Assembly (NCBI GenBank): GCA_916700875.1
Contig: CAKAKS010000039.1
Location: 26,376,315-26,440,314, forward strand
Direction: 5' to 3'
DNA length: 64,000 nt
Origin: Sebastes aleutianus
Lineage: Eukaryota > Chordata > Actinopteri > Perciformes > Sebastidae
The position numbers and the translations under genes were made by a program. The notes under the pieces were generated by a model. That model was not told where the DNA came from, searched no databases, and saw nothing but the letters and a program-made list of their open reading frames with translations. Positions 50,384 through 61,024 of this stretch are shown piece after piece; position 1 is the stretch's first letter, and every line of letters begins with the position of its first letter.

Positions 50384-53300
50384 CGTGACATTAAGTTTCC
50401 ATATTGTCCCATTTCTACTTGCGATCCTTGTGCTGTGTGTCTACCAAAGCATGATTTTCCCAACTAAACTTTTCAGATGGATACTTGCTAGAGGCCCGAA
50501 GAGGAACAAATCTCCATTATTCCACAAAAAAAAACACATCTTAGAGAAAAATCCAAAAATGGATTTGACTTTATGTAGCAGAACTCCTCTTATTCCATTA
50601 AACGTCTTGTGACCCATTGTGTGTGTGTGTGTGTCCAGTGCCAGGGAACTTGGGGAACCGTCTGGAAGCTAAGATCGACAAGCCGACACTGGTCAGCTGG
50701 TTATGCTACAAGAAAACGGAGCACTGGTTCCCCCTGTGGATTGACCTCAACATGTTCATGCCTATAGGTGTAGACTGCTGGATTGATAACATTAGGTAAC
50801 ACATATCCTCTTCTGTATTATGTATCACCTTTAAGCATTGTCTCTATAGATTGGTGCAGGAATGAGTCGTAAAACCCGTAAATGAGTTAGCATTTTAGCA
50901 CTTCCGGTTCCCTCGTCTGGAAGTTACTGTAGTTAGATGCCTGAAATAAGGTCTGCAAGATTTTTACGTTTTGTTCTACAATATAAAATGAGCCAGTAAA
51001 TATCCTACTTGGGAATTTTTTAGCTTTTAAGTGTCTAAATGAGACTACTAAACCCAACCCCACATTGGAAAAATCCCATGGGCTTTTTGTTGAGGGAACC
51101 ATGGCGATACTAACTTCCTGTTTGGCCAACAAAAATACGTCATCCCTGCACCACTCTATACATTTGTTGCCTTAAATCTCCCTGTCTAGTCTAAGCAGTC
51201 ACTACCAACCATTCTCTTGTGTAATAATGAGTATAATTGTCCTGTCTGGTACCGACTGCTTCGACCAGACAGGACAATTATACAGGGGGAAGCACAATAC
51301 TTTTGTTCTTTTTCAGATATTATTAAAGTCACATTAGAGAATGTTTTTGTCCAACTACACTGATGTGAATGTCCTTGTCAATGTTCGTGCCCCAGACTTG
51401 TTTACAACAGGACGTCTCGGCGATCATCCAACTCACCGGGAGTGCAGGTGCGAGTGCCAGGATTTGGGCAGACATATCCCATTGAGTTTCTTGACTATAA
51501 CAAATTGGCTGGTGAGAAAAATGCATCTGTTTTGGTGGATTCGGGGGGGTTCTGTCATCTTTCCAGGAATTCATTTGTTGAATAATACAGAAATGTCAAA
51601 AGATTTCATGAAAGCAATTTGTCCAACATACTGTAGAGATCTGTGCTTAATTTCTACACTGGATATCTTAATTCAATATCTTGCATGCACGTCGTAGCTC
51701 AGCTGCTTTGTACCAAGTAGTGTTGATTGATGTTATTGACTGAGTCTGCTGCTGGTTTTTGCAGGTTATTTTTTCACGATGGTGCAACATTTGGTCAACG
51801 TGGGCTACACCCGAAACGAGACAGTCCGAGGAGCGCCGTACGATTGGAGATTAGCTCCCAGTAAATGGCAAAACTACTCATGCACCCTAACATGCACACT
51901 CACATGGTAACTGGTTGATTTAAAGAGCTTTGTACAGTACAGTATATTTAGCGTGTGTTGGCTTGGAAGTATAAAAAGTACATCAGTAGTGTAAAGGAGC
52001 CTGCAGACCAACTCAGCTTGTCTTTTTAAGTTAGACTCCCTTTCCCTGTGATGGTATTAAAGCTGTAGTTGGTAACTTTGAACAAACTATCACTATATCC
52101 TGACTGTAGTGCATGAGACAGATAATCTGTGGAAAAAAATCATGTTCCTCTGCCTCCTCCTAGTGCTCATAATGGCATTTGCATGTTTCTACCATGCCCA
52201 AACTAAAAACAACCAATCACTGCCGAGCTGGAGCCGAGCAGTCTCTGGGCAGCTGTCAATCACTGCTCGTGAAACTTGCAGATTTCGATCAAACTGTCAA
52301 ACTAGGCAGCGCTGATCAAATATGAATCAATATTCTGTTACTGTAATGCCTATTTCTCACCTCAAATGTCAAGCCAAAACCAAGTACCGCCCACCGGCCG
52401 GAGCAATGCTACCTCAAAGTTACCAACTTCAGCTTTTCTGGGTGAAAGAACAGAATAAAGTAAAAACATCAGATGAGAAAACAAAAAAAAAGATATATCT
52501 GACTCACTAAAGGCCCCCTGATTTAAAGCTTCACTGATCATATTGTTTATGTTTATATTAAAGCTGCATCCATTTTTTTGGCCACTTGGGGGCAACACAA
52601 CATTGACATACTGTATTATCACTGTATAAGGTTATTATGGCGAACGTGTTAGCAAACAGTCGCTTACACTTAAAAACTCATAAAGTGGTGTTCATTTGTG
52701 GATATTATCTTGCTGAACAAAATGTGTAAGTATCATAAACGTGTGTTTGACACAGAGCTTATTTTCTGCTGTAATCCAAAACCCAATGGAAAAATCCCGT
52801 TGGCTTTTTGTCGAGGGAACCAGGGCGATGCTAACTTCCTGGTTGGCCTACAAAAATCCGTGGAGCACTCTATCTTACACTTACATTCAGGTGGCCAGAA
52901 ACACGACTCCAAATACTCACAAATGCTAGCCATGTTAGCCATACAATAACAACTTTATATGGTGGTAATATGTCATACTGATGATGATGATGATGATGAT
53001 GATGATGAGGTAGAGGATAATTATTGTACAATACGCACACCTGTACATGCACTTATCGAAGTTCCTGTCGTCCCACAGATGAGAATGCAGAGTATTTGAC
53101 AAAGCTGCAGGACCTGACCGAGGAGATGTACGAGCAGTACCAGCAGCCCGTTTACCTGCTGGGACACAGCATGGGCTGCCACTACGTCCTCTACTTCCTC
53201 AACCACCAGCCTCAGGCCTGGAAGGACAAGTACATCAGGGGCTTCATTTCCCTGGCAGCTCCATGGGGGGGTGCTGTTAAACCACTTAGAGTCCTGGCAT

Positions 53301-55411
53301 CAGGTAAAGGCAAAGTACTTACTATAGAAGAGGTTATAGTAACTGGAGCTGCACCTGGCTCTGTGAATACGACAAAAAGGTTTTCCTTTACATCTTTCAT
53401 ATTTTTTATCTTTATTACTACTGAGGATCAAAAAACTTCACACGGCAGTTTTAACTTTGAAACAACCACCTGATGGCGGAAAAATGAGTTTTTCTTATCA
53501 TACTATATTTAGTATTTGGGCACATGGGACTAATGTTTTTGCCATAAACTATATTTATATTTTAGGAAAAAACAGTCCCATGTGCCCAAATACTAAATAT
53601 AGTATGATAAGAAAATGACTGTATCTCAGAAACTACAAGGAGCACAATCTCCCCCTCCAAAAATAATTATATATGTATATATACAGTAAATCTTTATATG
53701 TACAGTATATCATCAGTGTGATGTAAAGAATAAAATGAAAACAATAAAAAAAGAGCAGAAGTATCACATAAACCACAGTATGGACAAAAGAATAATAAGT
53801 AATAATAAACTTATTTACTATTCAGGTGAAAATGACGGCATCCCAATGATATCCAACATCAAGATCCGCGAGGAGCAGAGAATGACGACAACTAATCCCT
53901 GGATGCTGCCATCTGAGATGGCCTGGCCCAAGGACCATGTGTTCATCTCCACACCGACCTTTAACTACACCACCCAGGACTACCAGCGCCTCTTCACAGA
54001 CATCAATTATGAGGACGGCTGGTAACTAACAGCTTTAATGTTATTACACAGCCTTCACATCACCTTCCTCGTTTTTCAGATGTACTACATAATGTTCCTG
54101 ACTATCTAACTGACTCAAAAGCTTTGGGAATGTTAATGATTTGCAGAACAGTGGTTACATCATAGCAGTGGTAATGTATGATCAGGTTTACTTCTTAAGA
54201 CACATGACAACCTGCTCAATGATGATGATGATGATTCCGACCATTGGTGATTAGACCAAAGGAATAACATCTATGAATTTTTAAAATGGGCGTGGTTCTT
54301 TAACTACTCATCTAGCATCATCATCAGTCCAATTCTGTTTGTGACCAAATATCTACAAAACTAATGACATTTCAAAGTAAAATTCAGCTGTACTGAAAGG
54401 GGACCTATTATGCTTTTGTGCTTTTCCCTTTCATTTATATGTGTTATATAGTTTTTTGTGCATGTAAAAAGTCTTTTAAGTTACAAACCTACCAACACCT
54501 AGCTTGAAGTCCCGCCTTTTCTTCCTTAACTTGGTGATGTCACCAAGTAACACATTTTGCCTAGCGTCTAGTTTGACAGGCCCTCAAACAAAGCTAGTTA
54601 GAGCGGAGCTGGAGCGAAGTCTGAAGAGTTCGGTTCAGTTGACCAATCATAACAGTGGGCCAACTGACCAATCAGAGCAGGCTGGGCTTTTCGAGAGGGC
54701 GGGGCAGGAGCGCAAACAGAGCGTTTCAGACAGAGGGTGAAAAAAGGTGCTGCAGCACAGCCGGTATGAGAAAAATAAAGCGTTTTTTTTATATTAAAGC
54801 ATGTAAACATGTTCTAGTAGAAACCTAAAATACAAGTATGAACCTAAAAATAAGCATAATAGGTCCTCTTTAAGGTCGCTATAAAGTTCCATAGAGCTGA
54901 GGGGAGCTACAGAGTCAGGTTATAATTCTCGAAGGGTTCATCACTACGAACAACGCCTTTCACAAGTAGTCATGTGATCCATGCTTCAAAGTTTTGGTAA
55001 CTGTACCACTCCATGTCACAACCCCATTATCCTCTTGTTCGTTCCAGGCACATGTGGGAGGACACCAGGAACCTTACCGGTGATCTCCATCCACCTGGTG
55101 TTGAGGTGTGGTGTATGTATGGCGTGGGGCTTCCAACTCCGGTGACATACATTTACAATGAGGCGTTTCCCAACGAGGACCCAGTGGACTTTGTTTACGC
55201 CGACGGGGATGACACAGTGGACAGCTTCAGCATGAGCCTCTGCAAAAGGTGGTCGGGGCAGCAGGAGCAGCCCGTCCATGTGACGGAGTACCGAGGGCTG
55301 GCTCACCTGGACATAGTGTTCCATGAAAAGGTGCTCAACCAAATCCAGCATATCCTGGAGGGCATATCAGACACGCCCAGAGAGGTTGACGTCCGATATG
55401 GAACTGAATAG
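45876..55411 (+). CDS. lcat: lecithin-cholesterol acyltransferase (LCAT)
   Basis: Exons 45876-46026, 50639-50795, 51396-51511, 51765-51860, 53079-53303, 53826-54021 and 55048-55411 join to 1,305 nt (434 residues; human LCAT has 440) with consistent phase. LCAT is secreted into plasma and forms cholesteryl esters on HDL. The product begins with a hydrophobic signal peptide, then FWIINVVFPP and the LCAT/PLA2G15 fold. The triad is complete: Ser204 in GHSMG, Asp368 in the DGDDTV block and His400. The lid disulfide is Cys73-Cys97 and the second is Cys336-Cys379. The free cysteine next to the nucleophile motif is kept (Cys207), but the other free cysteine of human LCAT is Asn54 here. GVGLPTPVTYIY and AWPKDHVFISTP point to LCAT rather than PLA2G15. 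The ATG context is good. Confidence 0.94.
46300..46945. mobile_element. family A MITE copy in lcat intron 1
   Basis: Starts ggcccgtcaaacggttaaaa and carries family A interior blocks (cagctgtcagtgtgtcagtg, aggggagactcgtgggtacc). The right terminus is not recognised, as in the 56880 copy. Confidence 0.75.
48800..48963. mobile_element. partial MITE, related to 52057-52438
   Basis: Ends in accgactgcagctttaat and carries the reverse complement of the cctgactgtagtgcatgaga and acagataatctgtgg blocks of 52057-52438. Confidence 0.65.
50313..50383. repeat. (AAT)n microsatellite
   Basis: About 24 pure AAT units in lcat intron 1. Confidence 0.97.
50639..50795 (+). CDS. lcat: lcat coding exon 2, lid loop
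   Basis: 157 bp, residues 51-103. VPGNLGNRLEAKIDKP, then LCYKKTEHWFPLWIDLN and VDCWIDNIR; the two cysteines close the lid. The acceptor follows a short (GT)n run. Length and phase match pla2g15 exon 2. Confidence 0.94.
50845..51160. mobile_element. 316-bp MITE with about 20-bp inverted ends
   Basis: Starts tatagattggtgcaggaatg and ends in the inverse (tccctgcaccactctata). A fragment of the same family (ggaaaaatcccgttggcttt) lies in the opposite orientation at about 52771-52872. Confidence 0.65.
51396..51511 (+). CDS. lcat: lcat coding exon 3
   Basis: 116 bp. Encodes LVYNRTSR and PGVQVRVPGFGQTYPIEFLD, closely LCAT-like. The acceptor is gccccag and the donor gtgaga. Confidence 0.92.
51765..51860 (+). 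CDS. lcat: lcat coding exon 4
   Basis: 96 bp. Encodes YFFTMVQHLVNVGY and the conserved RGAPYDWRLAP block. The donor is gtaaat. Confidence 0.92.
52057..52438. mobile_element. MITE with attaaagctgtagttggtaact ends
   Basis: Left end ttaaagctgtagttggtaac; right end is the inverse of ttaccaacttcagcttt. A partial inverted relative occurs at 48800-48963. Non-coding. Confidence 0.65.
52978..53006. repeat. (ATG)n microsatellite
   Basis: A TGATGA run in lcat intron 4, about 70 bp upstream of exon 5. Confidence 0.9.
53079..53303 (+). CDS. lcat: lcat coding exon 5, catalytic serine
   Basis: 225 bp. GHSMGC carries the nucleophile Ser204 and Cys207. It continues with YVLYFLNHQPQAWKDKYI and SLAAPWGG. The acceptor is cccacag. 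Confidence 0.95.
53490..53615. repeat. perfect 42-bp inverted repeat (hairpin) in lcat intron 5
   Basis: Arms 53490-53531 and 53574-53615 are exact reverse complements over 42 bp, with a 42-nt loop. The arm contains ttcttatcatactatattta and gtatttgggcacatgggact. Confidence 0.95.
53826..54021 (+). CDS. lcat: lcat coding exon 6
   Basis: 196 bp. Encodes IKIREEQRMTTTNPWMLP and HVFISTPTFNYTTQDYQRLF, ending at GW. The last 101 bp of this exon recur at 59356-59459 in a downstream duplicate. Confidence 0.94.
54397..54874. mobile_element. TTAA-type MITE, second copy, in lcat intron 6
   Basis: Starts aggggacctattatgc and ends gcataataggtcctct next to TTAA. The interior matches 35552-36076 (caagtaacacattttgccta and gaccaatcagagcag blocks). 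Confidence 0.8.
55048..55411 (+). CDS. lcat: lcat coding exon 7, Asp and His of the triad
   Basis: 364 bp to the TAG stop. Carries PPGVEVWCMYGVGLPTP, DGDDTV with Asp368, Cys379, and GLAHLDIVF with His400. Confidence 0.94.
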
Positions 55412-56312
55412 AAGACGAAAGCATTTAAGAGTTTGAAAAACAAACAAATGGAGAGCTTGATTCAAGCAAAAAACACATTCCACATAGGTCCAACATGTAT
55501 TATTAGCTCCCCCTCTAAACCCAAGTAGCAGTTCTAAACTAATCTGGACCAGCAACGAATCTAACCGTGACCCCCCAGCCCATAACCATGACCCCCTTAT
55601 CTAAACTGCTGATGACTCGCAGTGTAGGTTTGACCCTGATCTGTTTATTTCTATTTCCAAGCTGTGTTTGTTGTTGCATCCTCCTAATATTTGATGGTAA
55701 TCATGAGGAGACGTATGGCGGTAATCATGACACATAATGATCACAATAATTACAAACATAGTAATAGGGGTTTTTGTTCATTTAATGTTGTAGTATGGGT
55801 AGTTTTCTCACAGTCCATTCAGGTCATTTCAAATCCTGTTACATACATCTTTACAGAAATACACAATCCTATTTTGTTTACTTTTGATGGATGATGAATT
55901 AAATATCACATCATTATTATTTTAAAAGTGCACACCCAATGACACATATTTGTCATATTTCATGGGTAGTTAGAGTGTGACAAATTAGTTATTACATCAT
56001 TATTATTTTAAAAGTGCACACCCAATGACACATATTTGTCATATTTCATGAGTTTGACTGTAAAGAATAGGTTATAGGGACCTCACCAGTAGCCTTTTTT
56101 TTATTGTGTAGGATGTCACTGTAATATTTCTATTAGGATTTATATATTTTTAGATATCTGTATGAAATATTTTTGAAAAAATATTATAAGGTTCATATAC
56201 AGTAGCAGCTTATACACGCATATATTAAACTAGTGTTGTGAATTTATACTGTTGTGTAAATGCCAAATGTATTTGAATGTTTCTACTTATAATAAAGCAT
56301 CTAATTTCACAA
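55412..56312 (+). other. lcat: lcat 3' UTR with direct repeat
   Basis: An AATAAA at 56291-56296 gives a plausible polyadenylation site. Inside, a 57-bp unit is repeated (55908-55964 and 55994-56050) with a spacer of 29 bp. Confidence 0.6.
55908..56050 (+). repeat. 57-bp direct repeat in lcat 3' UTR
   Basis: The two units are identical over 57 bp (acatcattattattttaaaa...ttcatg) and are spaced by 29 bp, a period of 86 bp. They contain cacacccaatgacacatat. Confidence 0.95.
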
Positions 56313-56879
56313 AAGTCACGCCTGTCAAATGATTACTAGTTTAGATCCCAGGGCCGGCTTCAAGGCATTGGCCATATAGGCAGTCGCCTAGGGCACCACC
56401 TTCTGGGGGGGCGCTGGTTACCCTCTAAAAAAAAGAAAAAATTGCCAGTCTTAATTTTTCTATTAAAACCATTGTGATGTTTGATGTGTGTTGCGGTTTA
56501 CGGGGCTAGGGCGGCGGTGACGAGGGGGGGGGGCTCCAAATCCGAATTTCACCTTGGGCACCAAAAGGGCTGGAGCCGGCCCGGTTAGATCGGTCGCGAC
56601 TAAAAGGGAACCCGCAAATTGCGAAATCTGATCTGAGATCTGCAGAAACTTGCAAAAGCTCTCGCGACGACCTATCCCAGGGGTCAGCAACCTTTACTAT
56701 CAAAAGAGCCATTTTTGGCAAAAAAAAATAAAAAATCTGTCTGGAGCCGCAAAACATTTGAGCATTGTGATGAAGGAAACAGCTTATAGTCCGTAAAACC
56801 AAAAAAAAAGAGCTGAAAGACTCTAAAACTAAGACTTCATGTACTAGTAGTCTTTGAATCCATGGGTAATATAAAAATT

Positions 56880-57430
56880 AGGGCTGTCAGTCAGTTTAAC
56901 TATGAAATCGCGATAAATTGCTTGATTGTCTATAGTTAATCGTCATTAATCGCAAATAAATCACACATTTTTTATATGTTCAAAATGTACCTTAAAGGGA
57001 GATTTGTCAAGTATTTAATACTCTTATCAACATGGGAGTGGGTAAATATGCTGCTTTATGCAAATGTATGTATATATTTATTATTGAAAATCAATTAACA
57101 ACACAAAACAATGACAGATATTGTCCAGAAACCCTCACAGGTACTGCATTTAGCATAAAAAATATGTTCAAATTATAACATGACAAACTGCAGCCCAACA
57201 GGCAACAACAGCTGTCAGTGTGTCAGTGTGCTGACTTGACTATGACTTGCCCCAAACTGCATGTGATTATCATAAAGTGGGCATGTCTGTAAAGGGGAGA
57301 CTCGTGGGTACCCATAGAACCCATTTACATTCACATATCTTGAGGTCAGAGGTCAAGGAACCCCTTTGAAAATGGCCATGACAGTTTTTCCTCGCCTAAA
57401 TTTAACACACGTTTGGTGAGTTATTTATCC
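56880..57430. mobile_element. family A MITE copy downstream of lcat
   Basis: Starts agggctgtcagtcagtttaa and carries the same interior blocks as 46300-46945, including the shared non-terminal right edge. Confidence 0.8.
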
Positions 57431-58015
57431 TCCTTCACAAGCTAATGTTCACTCAGGGCACAACGAACTGTTCCTGCTGCTGCTTAGCTTAGTTTATAAT
57501 CCAGCTAGCTAGCTGGCGAGCATGGAGGAATATTAGAGTCAATCCACATTGTCAAGTAAGACCAAACTAGCTACATTGAGAAACTATGACGACAGTTACG
57601 TATATTGAGCAGCAGCGATGGGAGACCAAAATGCGTCATGTGTCTTCAGGTGCTAGCGATGAAGCCATGAAACCGACCAAGCTTAACTGACATCTGATTA
57701 CAAAGCACCTGAATATCAGGGCAAAACAAAGTGGTGTTAACATGATTCAAATTGAAATGTGTTTCTGTTTATCACTAACAAAAAGGTCTGAAGTATTTAG
57801 GTTGAAAAGTTTTAGGATACAAATTGTTCCAAGTACTACTAAGAGTACAAATGGTAGTAAACATTATGCTTAATTGGTGTTACGATAAATTATAGAAAAC
57901 ATACTGTGCACTTATTTTTCAGCATTAATCCCTCCAAACAGCATATCATTAAGAAACTAAATGCAGGAGTCTTTGAACTGTACAGGACTGACTGTTTTGG
58001 GTAGTAATGTTTCCA

Positions 58016-58231
58016 TTAACAGAACTTATCATTTAGCTTAACATTAACACTTACATTTCCTGCTTTATGCAGCTTTGTAAAAAGTCCTTTCTTAGCTAAC
58101 AATCCCTCAGCTGTCTTCACCTTCTCATCTCCAAATAGGTTTCTGTATTTTTCTGCATGTTTTGTCTCGAAGTGACGGCTCAAGTTGTAGACTTTGAATA
58201 CAGCCACACGTTTGTTGCAAACTAAGCACAC
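58016..58231 (-). pseudogene. hAT-type transposase zinc-finger fragment
   Basis: The frame gives CLVCNKRVAVFKVYNLSRHF.TKHAEKY, the BED-like zinc finger at the start of hAT (Charlie/GTF2IRD2-like) transposases, followed by a basic linker. It is 71 residues, with no catalytic domain nearby. Confidence 0.6.
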
Positions 58232-59355
58232 AGCTTTACCGCCAACCTACCGCCTCAGCAGGTGACGCTACTTCAAACATCACTCACATCAATTCACGTC
58301 AATGTCAAGTGTGACAGGAAGAAGCACACTAGTGATACACAAGCGTTTTAAAATAAAAACTATTTTCTTTACTGTTTAGATATACTTTGACTATGGCTTA
58401 GATCCAACTTTAAATAGATGTCTAAATTCACCTGTTCCACAAAGCTGTCTAGTAGGACTAACTAGGACTAATTAGCTATGAATCCTGGGTAGTAAAAACA
58501 TCTGCACAACCTTCTTCATCTTCTACACATATATTAGGGGTTATAAAAGGTTATTGGTCAAACTGGGCGTCTACTTTTGTAGTTCATCCTTTGCAGTCAC
58601 CATGTAATCAGTGTGTTTGATATTGACTCTATGTGCAAAACATAATATTAGTCACCGATTAAACTGATTTGTCATTCAAGAGAGTGGGTTTTGTGTCAGC
58701 TTAAGATTACACTGCAGGATATTTTCTCTTCCCTCCGCTGATGACTCTTTGTTTGCAGTCAAAAGGTCACTGTCCAGTGGGGTTTCCACGTATTGAAAAG
58801 TTGAGAAATCAACTTGCAAATATCTGACGAAACGCAGAAAAAACCTGCTGTTTAGTCATAGTGAACATTTTACTACGTACTTCACTTGTTTTTAGATCCA
58901 CTGTAATGTCACACATTCTGCAAGATATTGTGCAAAAACAATTTTTAGCAATAAAAAACAGCTTTATTTACAGCCACGGTTAATATTGGCCAGAATCTTC
59001 AGATTCAGTTATGAAATGAAGGATGTTACAAAAGGACCAAAGTTAAGATTGTACATACTTTATTTATATTTCCTATCTGCGGAGCCGTCCCGAACATTTT
59101 TGGGACCCAAAGTTGAGTTTAAACCTCAGTCCTTCCCAACTGTAACAGTTTCCCTCTTATACACTAGAAAGGCTTTATTTGAACCCAAACCATGACTTTT
59201 TCCTAAACCTAACCACATAAGTTTGTTGCCTAAACCTGAGGAGATTTCTGGCAGAAAGCCCTGAAGCAAACCTCTCCAATGTGCCAAATAAGACCGTTGA
59301 ATGAAAGGCAACCTACAGCAGTAGTTATTAAACCTTTTGAACTGGTGACCCCTGG

Positions 59356-59459
59356 CCTGGCCCAAGGACCATGTGTTCATCTCCACACCGACCTTTAACT
59401 ACACCACCCAGGACTACCAGCGCCTCTTCACAGACATCAATTATGAGGACGGCTGGTAA
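59356..59459 (+). pseudogene. partial lcat exon 6 copy
   Basis: The sequence repeats the 3' part of lcat exon 6 (from ggcctggcccaaggacca to the gaggacggctg donor) but has no acceptor and follows unrelated intron-1 sequence. It is therefore a non-functional exon fragment. Confidence 0.85.
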
Positions 59460-59917
59460 CTAACAGCTTTAATGTTATTACACAGCCTTCACATCACCTT
59501 CCTCGTTTTTCAGATGTACTTCAATATGTTCCTGACTATCTAACTGACTTAAAATGCTTTGGGAATGTTAATGATTTGCAGAACAGTGGCTACATCATAG
59601 CAGTGGCAATGTATGATCAGGTTTACTTCTTAAGACACATGACAATCTGCTCAATGATGATGATGATTCCGAGCATTGGTGATTAGACCATAGGAATAAC
59701 GTCTATGAATTTTGAAAATGGGCGTATTTCTTTAACTACTCATCTAGCATCATCATCAGTCCAATACTGTTTGTGACCATTTTAGGCAAAAAAAAAAAAA
59801 AATCTGTCTGGAGCCGAAAAACATTTGAGCATTGTAATGAAGGTAACACAGTTTATAGTCTAAGTATATAGTATATAAATCTAATGCAGTGAGGGCCAAA
59901 GTGACAATGTACTACAG

Positions 59918-60526
59918 AGTATTAGGGCCACATTGAGGGAAAAATATCTGAGATTTCCAGAATAATAAGTCATAATATTACGAGAAAAAAGTCGTAATAT
60001 TGCGAGAATAAAGTCATAGCTTTACGGGGTAAAAGTCGTAATATTTAGAGAATAAAGTCATAACTTAACGAGAAAGAAAGTCGTAATATTACGGAAATAA
60101 AGTCTTGACTTTACGAGAGAAAAGTCGTAATATTACGAGAATTAAGTCATAGCTTTACGGGGTAAAAGTGGTAATATTAAGAGAATAAAGTCATAACTTA
60201 ACGAGAAAAAAAGTTGTAACATTACGAGAATAAAGTCAAAACTTTACGAGAAAAAAAGTCATAATATTATGAGAATAAAGTCATAACTTTACGAGAAAAA
60301 ACTCGTAATATCGCAAGAATAAAGTCATAACCTTAAGAGAATAAAGTCAAAACTTTACGAGAACAAAGTCAAAACTTTACGAGAAAAAAGTCATAACTTT
60401 ACAATAAAAAAATAAAACAACGTAAAATTACTACTTTATAAACTTCTGACTTTATTGTCATAATACTATGACTTTTTTCTCGAAATTTCAGATTTATTTA
60501 TTTTTCCTCAATGTGGCCCTAATACT
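59918..60526. mobile_element. foldback element with 22-bp minisatellite
   Basis: Ends agtattagggccacattgag and the inverse (ctcaatgtggccctaatact) bound an interior of about 20 imperfect 22-bp repeats based on agtcataactttacgagaaa. Related tracts occur at 28618-28790 and 39253-39500. Confidence 0.85.
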
Positions 60527-60848
60527 ATTCGAGGTCAAAGCTTAACCATAACAATCTCTGAGAGTTTCCTCATGTTGTTGATTCCCGTCTAGACACTAAC
60601 CTGTTAGGTCCCAGACAAACTGTATCTCTCTCGACTACATCTGCTCTCGATGACTTGTGACTTGATTGCTGAAGTCTTGTCACCGGATGTATCACTCTGT
60701 AATCCAGACCTCGTGATCACCACTGTGTTTACTGATCATCATCATCAAGAGCTTCACACTGTGGTAAATCTGATCAGAGGAGACTTTAAAAAGCAAACCC
60801 AGAGAGACTTCACACACACACACACGCACACACCTCAGAGAGTTGACC

Positions 60849-60866
60849 ATGTGCGCTCTGCTATGA
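60849..60866 (+). promoter_or_regulatory. pla2g15: short upstream ORF in pla2g15 leader
   Basis: An ATG at 60849 opens a five-codon ORF ending TGA at 60864-60866. A second upstream ATG at 60863 opens an out-of-frame ORF that overlaps the main start at 60880. These may reduce translation if they lie in the transcript. Confidence 0.45.
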
Positions 60867-60879
60867 GACATCCTGCTCC

Positions 60880-61024
60880 ATGGCGGCTTGGCACCGGATC
60901 ACCAGCTTCTCTGCGCTGCTGCAGATCGGTCTGTTGTTGTTGTTGTTGTCGGCTCGGAGCAGCCAGAGACCGACGGAGGAGACATGCCAGTCCTGTGGGC
61001 CCCAGAGACCACCCGTGGTCCTCA
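60880..61024 (+). CDS. pla2g15: pla2g15 coding exon 1, signal peptide
   Basis: Codons 1-48 plus one base. LLQIGLLLLLLSA is the signal core and CQSCG lies in the linker. The donor gtaagt follows 61024. The ATG at 60880 has C at -1 and -2 and G at +4. Confidence 0.85.

Larger units (their letters stand above)
46027..50638. other. lcat: lcat intron 1 with repeats and source of a downstream duplication
   Basis: Contains a family A MITE (46300-46945), sequence recurring at 57560-57890 and 58270-59353, a decayed MITE end (48800-48963), an (AAT)n run (50313-50383) and a GT run before exon 2. No gene is supported within it. Confidence 0.7.
57560..59775 (+). repeat. rearranged duplicate of lcat intron 1 to intron 6
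   Basis: Blocks 57568-57890, 58270-58490 and 58490-59353 align to 47394-47700, 48297-48730 and 49085-49977 of lcat intron 1. 59355-59775 aligns to 53920-54343 (end of exon 6 and start of intron 6). Several internal segments are missing, including exons 2-5. Confidence 0.85.
56313..60600. other. intergenic, lcat-derived duplication and foldback
   Basis: After lcat come a fragment of a dispersed repeat (56335-56680), a family A MITE (56880-57430), the rearranged duplicate (57560-59775), and the minisatellite foldback (59918-60526). No functional gene is supported here. Confidence 0.65.

Noticed and set aside
59958..60410. Regular 22-bp repeats resembling a CRISPR array
   Set aside because: The repeats are imperfect and contiguous without unique spacers, and the window is a vertebrate genome; it is a minisatellite in a foldback.
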